Below are positions 51,132 to 59,712 of a DNA stretch of 64,000 nt, in pieces. Location of the stretch: NCBI GenBank assembly GCA_964433345.1, contig CAYSQJ010000005.1, positions 1-64,000 of the forward strand. Reading direction: 5' to 3'. A program made the translations under genes and the position numbers. Position 1 is the first letter of the stretch. Every line of letters starts with the position of its first letter. The notes beneath the pieces were generated by a model. The model ran no database searches and had not been told where the DNA came from. It worked only from the letters and a program-made list of their open reading frames with translations. This DNA is from Ga0077527 sp964433345 (GTDB lineage Bacteria; Pseudomonadota; Gammaproteobacteria; Burkholderiales; SG8-41).

Positions 51132-52462
51132 AAAATTGTCTTCTCTGCGGGAGTGGGCGAGTTGTCGGTCCGGGAGCGCCGTTCGTGTTCGCGGCCGAGC
51201 AGCAGTGCCAGCGCGAGCCAGCCTGCGGCCACCGGTACTGTGGCCAGCGAAATCGACGAGGGTTCCATGCCGCTGCCGCGCAGCGCGTGGTAGAGCCAGC
51301 CGCTGACGGCATCGCCGCCGCGGAACACGACATTGTCGATGACGTACTTGGCCTTGTACTTTTCCTCGCGCGCGAGCACCGTGAACAGCACCTCGCGCGC
51401 CGGGTTCGAGATCGCGAAGTTCGCCGCACGCTGCAGCGCCTGGAAGGCGATCACCACCCACAGCACCGGTGTCAGCGCCAGCGCGAGGAAGCCGGCGGCA
51501 AAAACCAGCGGCAGCAGTGCCGCCGCCGGACCCGCACCGAAACGCCGGATCAGCCTGCCGGTGGCGAGGAACTGCACGAGGATGGTGAGCAGGCTCACCG
51601 CGAGGTCGATGCGCGCGAAAATCGCGGTGCGGCGGTTCGGATCATCGCTCATCGCGGCGACGATGCCGAGCTGCTGGAAGTAGAGGAAGGTGCCTGCCAG
51701 CGACAGCAGTGCCACCCACAGCGCTATGCCGGCCAGATAGGGCGAGCGCAGCACCATGCCGAGACCGGCGAGCCAGCCGCCGCCGAGTTCGGGTTCCGGC
51801 CGGGCGGCGGCAGCCGGCGCTTCCTGCTCTTTCAAGCCGGCTGCAGCGGACTCCAGGCGCATCGCGCAGAATACCGCGGCCTCCAGCAGCACCAGTGCGA
51901 TCAGCAGCAGGTTGGCGCGGCCCAGCGACTCGGCGAGGGTGACTGCGAGCAGCGGACCGAGCAGCGCGCCCGCCGAGCCGCCGGCGGCAATGAAGCCGAA
52001 CAGGCGCTTGCCCTGCTCCGAGCGGTAGAGGTCGGCCATGAAGGACCAGAACACCGACACCGCGAACAGGTTGAACACGCTGATCCAGACGAAGAACACA
52101 CGCGCGGTGTCGGCCAGGGCCACCTTGAAAGTCAGCAGCAGCCAGAAGGCGAGGATGTTGAGCGCGAAGAAGTGGTAGACCAGCGGGATGAAGCGGCGCC
52201 GCGGCAGCCTTGCAACGAGTGCGCCGAACAGCGGCACCGCTGCGAGCATCACGAAGAAGGTTGCCGTGAACAGCCAGGGCAGGTTTCTGATGCCGCCGGC
52301 CAGCCCCATTTCGTCGCGCACCGGGCGCAGCACATAGTACGAGGCCAGCAGGAAAAAGAAGTAGGCAAAGGACCACAGCAGCGCGCGGGCCTCTCCGGGC
52401 TTCACGGCGGCGACGCGGGCGAGCCAGGCTGGAACCGCTTGCGGGGTGGCGTTCATCGGCAC
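51128..52462 (-). CDS. MFS-type transporter related to ATP/ADP translocases (NTT-like)
   Basis: 444 residues with about twelve helices. The N-terminus has YFFFLLASYYVLRPVRDEMG, a segment typical of bacterial NTT/Npt-like carriers, and the middle has FNLFAVSVFWSFMADLYRSEQGKRLFGFIAAGGSAGALLGP (in parts). A polar Gly/Pro/Ala loop near 205-230 separates the halves. Actual nucleotide exchange is characterised only in intracellular parasites; free-living bacteria carry homologues of unknown substrate. It is translationally coupled to aldo/keto reductase 2, which suggests a shared role. Confidence 0.8.
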   Translation of the reverse strand: MPMNATPQAVPAWLARVAAVKPGEARALLWSFAYFFFLLASYYVLRPVRDEMGLAGGIRNLPWLFTATFFVMLAAVPLFGALVARLPRRRFIPLVYHFFALNILAFWLLLTFKVALADTARVFFVWISVFNLFAVSVFWSFMADLYRSEQGKRLFGFIAAGGSAGALLGPLLAVTLAESLGRANLLLIALVLLEAAVFCAMRLESAAAGLKEQEAPAAAARPEPELGGGWLAGLGMVLRSPYLAGIALWVALLSLAGTFLYFQQLGIVAAMSDDPNRRTAIFARIDLAVSLLTILVQFLATGRLIRRFGAGPAAALLPLVFAAGFLALALTPVLWVVIAFQALQRAANFAISNPAREVLFTVLAREEKYKAKYVIDNVVFRGGDAVSGWLYHALRGSGMEPSSISLATVPVAAGWLALALLLGREHERRSRTDNSPTPAEKTIL

Positions 52463-52644
52463 CGGAATTCATGCAAAGGAAGTGTGCCGAGTATAGGGGG
52501 CTGCGCGCCGCCGCGGGGAGGCATTGGATGCGGGAATTCAAGGCGTGCAATGGAAGCCGTGGTTTACAATATGTGGAAAATAACGTCCGCCCGCCTTGTT
52601 CGCAGCGGACATTGTCCGCATCCCAAACAACGAGGAGCTTCTGA

Positions 52645-53532
52645 ATGCGTCTGGTGACCTTTTCCGATGCCAAGGGCGCACGCGTCGGCGTGCACGACCC
52701 CGAGACCAACACCGTCGTCGACCTGTCGGCGTCGACCCGGCTGCCGAAAGACATGACGGCCTTCGTTGCCTTGGGCAAGAACGGCCTTTCCCGCGCGCGC
52801 AAGGCGGTCAGGAGCGGCGAGGGCCGGCTGCCGCTGTCGGCGGTGAAACTGCTGGCGCCGTTCCCGCGCCCGGCAAAGAACATTCTCTGCGTGGGCAAGA
52901 ACTATCACGAACATGCCAAGGAATTCCACAACAGCGGCTTTGATGCGAGTGCCGGCGCCAATGCTATTCCGGATGTGCCGATCATGTTCACCAAGTGGCC
53001 GAATTCGGTGATCGGGCCCGGCGACGCGATTCCCAGCGCCAACGATTACACCAATTCGGTGGACTACGAGGGCGAGCTGACGGTGGTGATGGGCGAGGGC
53101 GGTCGCAACATTTCCGAGAAGGACGCCTACAAGCATGTCTACGGCTACACCATCATCAACGACGTCACTGCGCGCACGCTGCAGAACCGCCACAAGCAAT
53201 GGTTCCTCGGCAAGAGCCCGGACGGTTTCTGCCCGATGGGGCCGTGCATCGTCACCAGCGACGAGATCAAGGATGTTACCCAGCTGCGGCTGATCACCAA
53301 GGTCAATGACGAGCTGCGCCAGGACGCCTATGTCAGCCAGCTGATTTTCGACATTCCGCGGCTGATCGCTGACCTGTCGAAGGTGATGACCCTGGAACCC
53401 GGCGACCTCATCGCCACCGGCACCTGCGCCGGAGTCGGTATCGGCTTCAATCCGCCGAAGTACCTGAAGCCGGGCGACCGCGTCGCCATCACCATCGAGC
53501 CGATCGGCACGCTGGAAAACCCGGTGGCCTGA
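52645..53532 (+). CDS. Fumarylacetoacetate hydrolase family protein 1
   Basis: 295 residues behind ACGAGGAG. The FAH-fold catalytic region starts at about residue 70 (ILCVGKNYHEHAKEF), with metal ligands in VDYEGELTVVMG and YTIINDVTARTLQ. The end GDLIATGTCAGVGIGF and LKPGDRVAITIEPIGTLENPV is typical. Relatives hydrolyse acylpyruvates, decarboxylate oxaloacetate, or isomerise/hydratase-process catechol meta-cleavage products. The exact reaction is not known. It is followed after 2 nt by a second FAH gene. Confidence 0.92.
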   Translation: MRLVTFSDAKGARVGVHDPETNTVVDLSASTRLPKDMTAFVALGKNGLSRARKAVRSGEGRLPLSAVKLLAPFPRPAKNILCVGKNYHEHAKEFHNSGFDASAGANAIPDVPIMFTKWPNSVIGPGDAIPSANDYTNSVDYEGELTVVMGEGGRNISEKDAYKHVYGYTIINDVTARTLQNRHKQWFLGKSPDGFCPMGPCIVTSDEIKDVTQLRLITKVNDELRQDAYVSQLIFDIPRLIADLSKVMTLEPGDLIATGTCAGVGIGFNPPKYLKPGDRVAITIEPIGTLENPVA

Positions 53533-53534
53533 GC

Positions 53535-54485
53535 ATGCGTTTCGTACGCTATGACCGCAACGGCGCGGCGCGTCTCGGCGCGCTGGATGGCGACAGCGTG
53601 GTCGATCTGCTGGATGCGGCGCCTCTGGGTATTGCGCCGGCGTTGCTGGCCGCTTTTGCCGACATGACGCGGTTGATCGCCGCGGGTGATGCGGGATTGC
53701 GTGCCGCACGCGCAGCGGTGAAATCGGCGCCGGCTTCGGCGCGCACGCCGCTGGAGAAAGCCCGGCTGCGCGCGCCGATCGCGCCTTCGCTGATTCTGTG
53801 CAGCGGCGAGAACTACTGGGACCACCGCGAGGAAAAGCCCGAGGTCACGCGCAAGGATCCGGAGTTTTTTCTGAAAACGGGACTCGGCGTCGTCGGCCCC
53901 GGAGACAACATCGTGCTCGATCCGGCGGTGACCAAAAAGCTTGACTACGAAACCGAGCTGCTGATCGTCATCGGCAGGCCCGGCCGTCACATCCCGGCGG
54001 CGCGCGCGCATGAGCATATCTGGGGCTACACCTTGATGAACGATGTCACCGCGCGGGACCGCCAGGTCACGCTGCGGCCAGACGGTTCCTCGGTCTACAA
54101 CCTCGGGCCGGGCAAGAATTTCGATACCTGCGCACCGATCGGCCCGGCGATCGTTACTGCGGACGAGATTCGCGATCCGCAACAGCTCGAACTGCGCACC
54201 ACGGTCAACGGCGAGCTGCGTCAAAGCAATACCACCGCCAGGATGATCTGGACTTGTGCGCAGCTGGTGGAGTTTTTCTCGACCTTCGTCACGCTTCAGC
54301 CGGGCGTGGTGATCTCCACTGGAACACCCGGTGGCACGGCCTGGGGCAGCGATGCCGAACTTGGCGGCAGGAAGCCGATGCGCAAGGATGTATCCGCGGC
54401 CGGGGCTTACCTGCAGCCGGGCGACGAAGTGGTGTGCGAGATCGAGGGCGTGGGGCGGCTGGTCAACCGGGTGGTTGCCGGCTGA
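53535..54485 (+). CDS. Fumarylacetoacetate hydrolase family protein 2
   Basis: 316 residues. LILCSGENYWDHREEK (about 85-100) replaces the usual GKNYxxH-type motif. Metal-site segments are LDYETELLIVIGRPG and YTLMNDVTARDRQV. GPAIVTADEIRDPQQLELRTTVNGELRQ, then VVISTGTPGGTAWGSD and LQPGDEVVCEIEGVGRLVNRV, complete the family pattern. It differs markedly from the neighbouring copy, so the pair are probably two steps of one pathway rather than recent duplicates. Same operon. Confidence 0.9.
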   Translation: MRFVRYDRNGAARLGALDGDSVVDLLDAAPLGIAPALLAAFADMTRLIAAGDAGLRAARAAVKSAPASARTPLEKARLRAPIAPSLILCSGENYWDHREEKPEVTRKDPEFFLKTGLGVVGPGDNIVLDPAVTKKLDYETELLIVIGRPGRHIPAARAHEHIWGYTLMNDVTARDRQVTLRPDGSSVYNLGPGKNFDTCAPIGPAIVTADEIRDPQQLELRTTVNGELRQSNTTARMIWTCAQLVEFFSTFVTLQPGVVISTGTPGGTAWGSDAELGGRKPMRKDVSAAGAYLQPGDEVVCEIEGVGRLVNRVVAG

Positions 54486-54498
54486 GGCAGGTTGAAAA

Positions 54499-54597
54499 AA
54501 GCGGATTAACAGGATTAACAGGATGCGCAGGATAAAAAGCCCGGCATGCACGCTTGTAAGGTTTTAATCCTGTACATCCTGTTCATCCTGTAAATTG
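54499..54597. repeat. TTAACAGGAT-type palindromic repeat
   Basis: The left arm repeats GGATTAACAGGATTAACAGG, and the right arm repeats CCTGTACATCCTGTTCATCC. The two arms are near complements around a GC-rich centre. It lies between FAH 2 and the Bug-protein gene. Confidence 0.8.
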
Positions 54598-54631
54598 TTC
54601 TTGTCCCATTAAAAAAACCGGAGGAGAAATC

Positions 54632-55597
54632 ATGAGAACCCGTTATCTGATGTCCGTGTTGCTGCTGGCCTGCGGCGTGGCGCAGGCGCAGGATGTGTTT
54701 CCCAGCCGCTCGATCACCATGATCGTGCCTTTCCCGCCGGGCGGGGTTGCTGACTCCACCGGCCGTCCGACTGCGGCCGCACTGGAGAAGGTGCTGAAGC
54801 AGCCGGTGGCGATCACCAACCGTCCGGGCGCCGGCGGTGCGGTGGGCAATGCCGCGGTGGCCAATGCCAAGCCCGACGGCTACACGGTGCTGATGGCGCT
54901 GTCGAGCATTTCGGTGATTCCGGAGGCCGATAAGCTGTTCAACCGCAAGCCGGCCTACACGCTGGATCAGTTCGCACCGGTGGCCCTGGTTTCCGCCGAC
55001 CCGGTGATCCTGGTGGTGCATCCCTCGTTGCCGGTAAAGACGGTCAAGGAGGTCATCGCACTCGCGCGCAAACAGCCGGGCGAGCTGTCGTTCTCGTCCT
55101 CCGGCGTTTACGGCGCGCTGCACATGCCGATGGAAATGTTCCTGCATGCGGCAAAGCTGAAAATGCGCCATGTGCCGACCACCGGTGGCGGACCGGCGAT
55201 CACCCAGCTGCTCGGCGGCCACGTCACCATGACTGCCGGCGGTCCGGCGGCGATCACCTCGCACGTCAAGGCCGGCAAGCTGCGGCCGATCGTGACCTGG
55301 GGTGCCGAGCGCCATCCCAACTACAAGGAGGTGCCGACCTTCAAGGAGCAGGGGATGGACATCGTCTATTACATCTGGGCCGGCATGTTCGTGCCGGCGG
55401 CGACGCCGGAGCCGGTGGTCAAGGTGCTGCGTGATGCCGTGCGTCAGGCGGTTGCCGATGCCGATTTCAGGAGCCAGATGGCGAAGGTGAGTTCGCCGGT
55501 GAATTACCTCGATGCGCCGGACTTCGCCAAGTACTTGGATGCCGATGCCAAACGCCTCGCCGCCGTGGTCAAGGTGGTGGGCAAGGTCGGCAACTAG
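54632..55597 (+). CDS. Bug-family tripartite tricarboxylate transporter substrate-binding protein 1
   Basis: Periplasmic binding protein with 321 residues behind GGAGGAG. The signal peptide ends AQAQ (about residue 20). The Bug fold has ITMIVPFPPGGVADSTGRP (carboxylate-binding first loop), NRPGAGGAVGNAAVANAKPDGYT and the C-terminal FVPAATPEPVVKVLRDAVRQA. The ligand is probably a di- or tricarboxylate or aromatic acid. The downstream TctB and TctA genes make a complete importer. Confidence 0.94.
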   Translation: MRTRYLMSVLLLACGVAQAQDVFPSRSITMIVPFPPGGVADSTGRPTAAALEKVLKQPVAITNRPGAGGAVGNAAVANAKPDGYTVLMALSSISVIPEADKLFNRKPAYTLDQFAPVALVSADPVILVVHPSLPVKTVKEVIALARKQPGELSFSSSGVYGALHMPMEMFLHAAKLKMRHVPTTGGGPAITQLLGGHVTMTAGGPAAITSHVKAGKLRPIVTWGAERHPNYKEVPTFKEQGMDIVYYIWAGMFVPAATPEPVVKVLRDAVRQAVADADFRSQMAKVSSPVNYLDAPDFAKYLDADAKRLAAVVKVVGKVGN

Positions 55598-55606
55598 GTC
55601 CGCGGC

Positions 55607-56104
55607 ATGGCTGAGGTGCCTGAGTCAACCGCAAGCGATGCGCGTGGCGGGGAAAACGGCGGGCTGAAGAGCGATCGCGTCTCCGGCCTGGTGCTGCTGG
55701 CACTGGCCGGCTGGATCGTCTGGCTGAACCGGGAGTTTCCGGTCGGCACACTCGCTGATCCGGGGCCCGGTTATGTGCCGCTGCTGCTCGCGGTCGGGCT
55801 CGGTGCGATCGGGCTGCTGGTGGCCCTGTTCGGCGGTGACTCCGAGCCGCTGCGCGCCATACGCTGGACCGAGGCGCGTCGCGCAGCGGTGATCCTCGTC
55901 GCCTGCGGGGTGCTGACCTTCGCGCTGGAGCGGATCGGCTACCGGCTGTCGGTATTCGCCTTCCTGGTGTTTTTCCTCGGTGTGGTCGAACGCAAGAAGC
56001 CGGTTCCGGTGGCATTGGTTGCAGCCGGGTTCAGTCTCGCTTCTTTCTATATCGTTGCCGACCTCCTCGGCGTGCCGCTGCCGCGCGGCCCCTGGGGATT
56101 TTAG
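55607..56104 (+). CDS. tctB: TctB-family small membrane subunit
   Basis: 165 residues with about four helices (GLVLLALAGWIVWLNREFPVG, PLLLAVGLGAIGLLVALF, AAVILVACGVLTFALERIGY, VFAFLVFFLGVVERKKPV). FPVGTLADPGPGYVPLLLA is the TctB hallmark after helix 1. It is the small, poorly conserved membrane subunit of the tripartite tricarboxylate transporter, in operon order binding protein-B-A. Confidence 0.9.
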   Translation: MAEVPESTASDARGGENGGLKSDRVSGLVLLALAGWIVWLNREFPVGTLADPGPGYVPLLLAVGLGAIGLLVALFGGDSEPLRAIRWTEARRAAVILVACGVLTFALERIGYRLSVFAFLVFFLGVVERKKPVPVALVAAGFSLASFYIVADLLGVPLPRGPWGF

Positions 56105-56115
56105 AGGCCTACCGG

Positions 56116-57642
56116 ATGCTGGAAACCTTCGACAGCCTGATGCTGGGTTTCTCGGTGGCCTTCGAGCCGCGAGTGTTCATGTACGCGGTCGGCGGCTGCA
56201 TCATCGGCACGCTGGTCGGCATGATGCCGGGACTGGGCCCGCTCGCCGGCATCAGCCTGCTGCTGCCGGCGACCTTCGGCCTCGATCCGATCATTGCCAT
56301 CGTGCTGCTCGCCGGCGTTTATTACGGCGCGATGTACGGCGGCTCGACGACCTCGATCCTGATGCGCATCCCCGGCGAGGCGGCCTCGGTGATGACCTGC
56401 GTCGACGGCTACGCGATGACCCAGAACGGCAGGGCGGGGCCGGCGCTGGCGATTGCCGCGATCGGTTCCTTTTTCGCGGGTACCGTCGGTGTCATCGGCC
56501 TGATGCTGATGGCGCCGACGCTGGCGTCATTTGCACTGCGTTTCGGGCCGCCGGAATACACCGCTCTGCTGCTGATGGGCCTGTTCGTGCTGGCCTACAT
56601 GAGCGGCGGCTCGATGCTGAAAACGCTGGCGATGGCGTTTTTCGGCCTGCTGCTGGGCATGATCGGCATTGACGTGATGAGCGGCTATACGCGTTTCAGC
56701 TTCGGCATGGTCGAACTTGGAGACGGGGTCGGCATCGTGCCGGTGGCGGTGGGCCTGTTCGGCATTTCCGAGATCCTGATTACCGCCGGCCAGTCGGAAC
56801 CGCCCAGGGTGCAGAAGCCAAAGCTGCGCGAGCTGATTCCCTCGCGCGAGGAGTTTCGCCTGTCAGTGGGGCCGATCCTCCGCGGCAGTCTGCTCGGTTT
56901 CGCGATCGGCATCATCCCGGGTTCGGCGCACGTCATTTCATCCTTCGTGTCCTACGGCGTCGAGCGCCGGCTGTCGAAGCACCCCGAACGATTCGGCAAG
57001 GGCGCAATCGAGGGCGTCGCAGGTCCCGAATCGGCCAACAATTCCGCGGCCACCGGCGCCTTCGTGCCGATGCTTGCGCTGGGCATTCCCACAGGCCCGG
57101 TCACCGCGGTGATGATTGCGGCGATCATGGTGCACGGCATCCTGCCGGGACCGATGCTGATCCAGCAGCAGCCGAACCTGTTCTGGGGTTTCGTCGCCAG
57201 CATGTATGTCGGCAACCTGGTGCTGCTGATACTCAACCTGCCGATGGTCGGCCTGTTCGTCAACCTGCTGCGCATTCCGTACGCCTATCTCTATCCCTGC
57301 GTCCTCGCTTTCTGCATCGTCGGCTGTTATTCGGTCAGCAACAGTGTCACCGATGTCTGGATCATGCTGGCGATGGGCGGCATCGGCTACGGGCTGCGCA
57401 AGTTCGGATTCGACCTCGCGCCGGTCGCGCTGGGCCTGGTGCTGGGGCCGATGCTGGAACTGTCGCTGCGCCAGTCGCTGGCGCTGAGCGGGGGTACTTA
57501 TGCGATATTCCTCGAGCGCCCGATTGCACTGACCATGTTCGTGCTGGCGCTGGTGCTGCTTGCGTTTGCGCTGAAGCCGATGCTGTTCAAGGGCAAGGAC
57601 TGGCGCTCCGATGTCGGCCTCGATGGACCGCCGCCCAGCTGA
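56116..57642 (+). CDS. tctA: TctA-family large membrane subunit
   Basis: 508 residues with about twelve helices; it forms the transport channel of the tripartite tricarboxylate transporter. Family motifs are GTLVGMMPGLGPLAGISLLLP (about 30-50), YYGAMYGGSTTSILMRIPGE, SVMTCVDGYAMTQNGRAGPAL, and GPESANNSAATGAFVPMLALGIPTGPVTAVM in the middle (read in parts). Each half carries the G-rich re-entrant signature. The stop is followed after two bases by an AT-rich element. Confidence 0.95.
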   Translation: MLETFDSLMLGFSVAFEPRVFMYAVGGCIIGTLVGMMPGLGPLAGISLLLPATFGLDPIIAIVLLAGVYYGAMYGGSTTSILMRIPGEAASVMTCVDGYAMTQNGRAGPALAIAAIGSFFAGTVGVIGLMLMAPTLASFALRFGPPEYTALLLMGLFVLAYMSGGSMLKTLAMAFFGLLLGMIGIDVMSGYTRFSFGMVELGDGVGIVPVAVGLFGISEILITAGQSEPPRVQKPKLRELIPSREEFRLSVGPILRGSLLGFAIGIIPGSAHVISSFVSYGVERRLSKHPERFGKGAIEGVAGPESANNSAATGAFVPMLALGIPTGPVTAVMIAAIMVHGILPGPMLIQQQPNLFWGFVASMYVGNLVLLILNLPMVGLFVNLLRIPYAYLYPCVLAFCIVGCYSVSNSVTDVWIMLAMGGIGYGLRKFGFDLAPVALGLVLGPMLELSLRQSLALSGGTYAIFLERPIALTMFVLALVLLAFALKPMLFKGKDWRSDVGLDGPPPS

Positions 57643-57647
57643 ATTAT

Positions 57648-57671
57648 TTTATAAGTATTTGATTTTAAATG
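57648..57671 (+). repeat. AT-rich element, copy 11
   Basis: TTTATAAGTATTTGATTTTA lies between the tctA stop and the methyltransferase start; its last bases include the ATG at 57669. The first 18 bases (from 57647) are identical to copy 6. Confidence 0.6.
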
Positions 57672-58268
57672 ACTTTTTATAAATCCTTGGAATGGCTGCG
57701 CGGTCTTGCTTTGTGCGGCCTGCTGCTTGCCGGCACCGCCGGCGTACGTGCCGCGGATACCCCGGTCCTGACCGGCGGCCCCTATGTGCCCACGCCGCAG
57801 CGCGTCGTCGATGCCATGCTGGCGGTGGCGAACGTGTCGGACCGCGACTACGTGATCGACCTCGGCTCCGGAGATGGCCGCATTGTCATCACCGCCGCGC
57901 AGAAGTTCGGCGCACGGGGCAAGGGTTATGACATCGACGGCGAACTCGTCGAACGCAGTACTGCCGCGGCGGCGAAACTGAAGCTGGGCGACCGCGTCAG
58001 ATTCGAGAAGCGCGATGTGCTGCAGGCCGAACTGAAGGATGCGACGGTGATCACGCTTTATCTGTTGCCGGCGATGATGCTCGAGCTGCGCGCCAAGCTG
58101 CTGCGCGAACTGAAACCGGGCACGCGCATCGTGTCCCATGATTTCGATTTCGGCGACTGGCAGCCCGAGCGCACCGTTCACCTCGAGCTCGAGGAGAAAT
58201 ACGACATCACCGGATCCTGGTCTTCGACGGTGTACCTGTGGACGGTGCCGGACAGGGCCAAACAGTGA
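57669..58268 (+). CDS. Exported class I SAM-dependent methyltransferase
   Basis: 199 residues. The N-terminus looks like a Sec signal or membrane anchor: WLRGLALCGLLLAGTAGVRAAD, with possible cleavage after VRA (about residue 28). A methyltransferase domain follows: VPTPQRVVDAML, then motif I VIDLGSGDGRIVITAA (about 66-81), acidic GYDIDGELVE, and FEKRDVLQAELKDATVITLYLLP. SAM is cytoplasmic, so either the segment is an uncleaved anchor with the domain inside, or the enzyme is exported for another use. The stop overlaps the next start. Confidence 0.85.
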   Translation: MTFYKSLEWLRGLALCGLLLAGTAGVRAADTPVLTGGPYVPTPQRVVDAMLAVANVSDRDYVIDLGSGDGRIVITAAQKFGARGKGYDIDGELVERSTAAAAKLKLGDRVRFEKRDVLQAELKDATVITLYLLPAMMLELRAKLLRELKPGTRIVSHDFDFGDWQPERTVHLELEEKYDITGSWSSTVYLWTVPDRAKQ

Positions 58269-59479
58269 GCGCGGTGCCGGCAGCCGGCCGGCCTCCTTCC
58301 TTCACCTTCCTGATGGTCACGCTGCTGGCCGGCCAGACCATAGGCACCATGGGCACCACGATCATTCCCTCGGTGGCGCCCAAGGTCGCGGAAACCTACG
58401 GCATCCCTTCGGCGCTGGTCGGCTACCAGATCAGCATGATCGCGGTGGCGATGATCATCGCGCTGGCTTTCGGCAGCAAGTTCAACCGTCGCTGGGGCTC
58501 GACCCGCATGCAGCAGATCGGCCTGACGCTGGTCGCCACCGGCGGCTTGGTCGCGATCCTGCCGCATGTCGCCTTCTTTTTCCTGGCCTCGATCGCACTT
58601 GGGCTCGGTTACGGCATGCTGACGCCCTCGGCTTCCAACCTGCTGTTGCGCTTCACGCCGGCAAAGCGGCGCAACCTCATTTTCTCGATCAAGCAGACCG
58701 GAGTGCCGCTGGGCGGCATCGGCGCAGCGCTGATCGGTCCCGCGGTGGCCGTGCACTTCGGCTGGCAGTGGGCCATCGCCTGCAATTCGATGATTCTCTA
58801 CGCACTGGTGTTCGTGCTGGGCCGCGGGCGTTCCTACTGGGACACCGATCGCGACCCGCACGCGTCGATCGGCGGCAATCCCTTCAGCGGAGTCATCGAT
58901 ATCTGGCGCCATCGCGCGCTGCGTCTGCTGTCCCTGTCCGGCGGCTGTTTCGTGATCGTCCAGTTCGGCATCACCACCTTCACCGTCATCCTGTTCAACG
59001 AGGAACTGGGCTGGGGACTGATCGCTGCAGGTCTGGTGCTGACCGCTGCGCAGGTCGGCGGCGTGGCGGGGCGCCTGTTCTGGGGCTGGCTCGCCGACCG
59101 GCTGGGCAATGCCTTCTCCTCGATGCTGATTCTCGGTGCCGTGATGATCGTGTCTGCGGCGCTGTGCATTGCGCTGACACCCGGATGGTCGATGTTCGCG
59201 GCCTGCCTGCTGTTTTTCGTGATGGGTTCGACCGCCAGCGGCTGGAACGGCGCCTTTCTCGGCGAGGTCGCGCGCCTGGCTCCGCCGGACCAGATCAGTC
59301 CGCTGACCGGGGGCTCGCTGGTCTATGTCAATACCGGCAAGGCGATCGGGCCGATTGCCTGTGCCAATGTATTCCTGCTGACCGGCGACTACACGCTGAC
59401 CTTTGCGCTGCTCGCAGTGCCGGCCGCGGTCGGCACTGCCTGTGTCTGGGCGGCGCATCGCCGGCTGTCCAGCAGCTAA
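58265..59479 (+). CDS. Major facilitator superfamily transporter
   Basis: 404 residues from GTG 58265, which overlaps the methyltransferase stop (GTGA). About twelve helices. MFS features are ALAFGSKFNRRWGSTRMQQIG (loop 2-3) and SLGLGYGMLTPSASNLLLRFTPAKRRNLIFSIKQTGVPLGGIGAAL (read in parts; the first residues of this stretch are family-like rather than exact), with FWGWLADRLGNAFSSM in the second half. The substrate is unknown. Placement among TctA and Bug genes suggests an organic-acid carrier. Confidence 0.85.
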   Translation: MSAVPAAGRPPSFTFLMVTLLAGQTIGTMGTTIIPSVAPKVAETYGIPSALVGYQISMIAVAMIIALAFGSKFNRRWGSTRMQQIGLTLVATGGLVAILPHVAFFFLASIALGLGYGMLTPSASNLLLRFTPAKRRNLIFSIKQTGVPLGGIGAALIGPAVAVHFGWQWAIACNSMILYALVFVLGRGRSYWDTDRDPHASIGGNPFSGVIDIWRHRALRLLSLSGGCFVIVQFGITTFTVILFNEELGWGLIAAGLVLTAAQVGGVAGRLFWGWLADRLGNAFSSMLILGAVMIVSAALCIALTPGWSMFAACLLFFVMGSTASGWNGAFLGEVARLAPPDQISPLTGGSLVYVNTGKAIGPIACANVFLLTGDYTLTFALLAVPAAVGTACVWAAHRRLSSS

Positions 59480-59516
59480 AGTCCGATCAGGGAACATTTT
59501 TCGGCCGGCAGGTTTT

Positions 59517-59539
59517 GGCGCAGGCTTGCGCCGCTTTTT
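59517..59539 (+). terminator. Possible terminator after the MFS gene
   Basis: A 6-bp stem GGCGCA/TGCGCC with loop GGCT, followed by GC and five T, about 40 nt after the stop. Weak but suitably placed. Confidence 0.45.
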
Positions 59540-59712
59540 CCGGTATTGTTCTTCAATGCCGGATGAGGGCACCGCAGCGGTGCGGCATCGGGGCGACCTG
59601 CACACTATGCAGGCATTTTCCGCCCATTTTCCGCCGTGGTGGCAGGCACGGCACTTGCTCTGTTGGATGACGGAGGATTTTATTTTCCGTATCTGTGAAA
59701 GAAAGGTGATTC

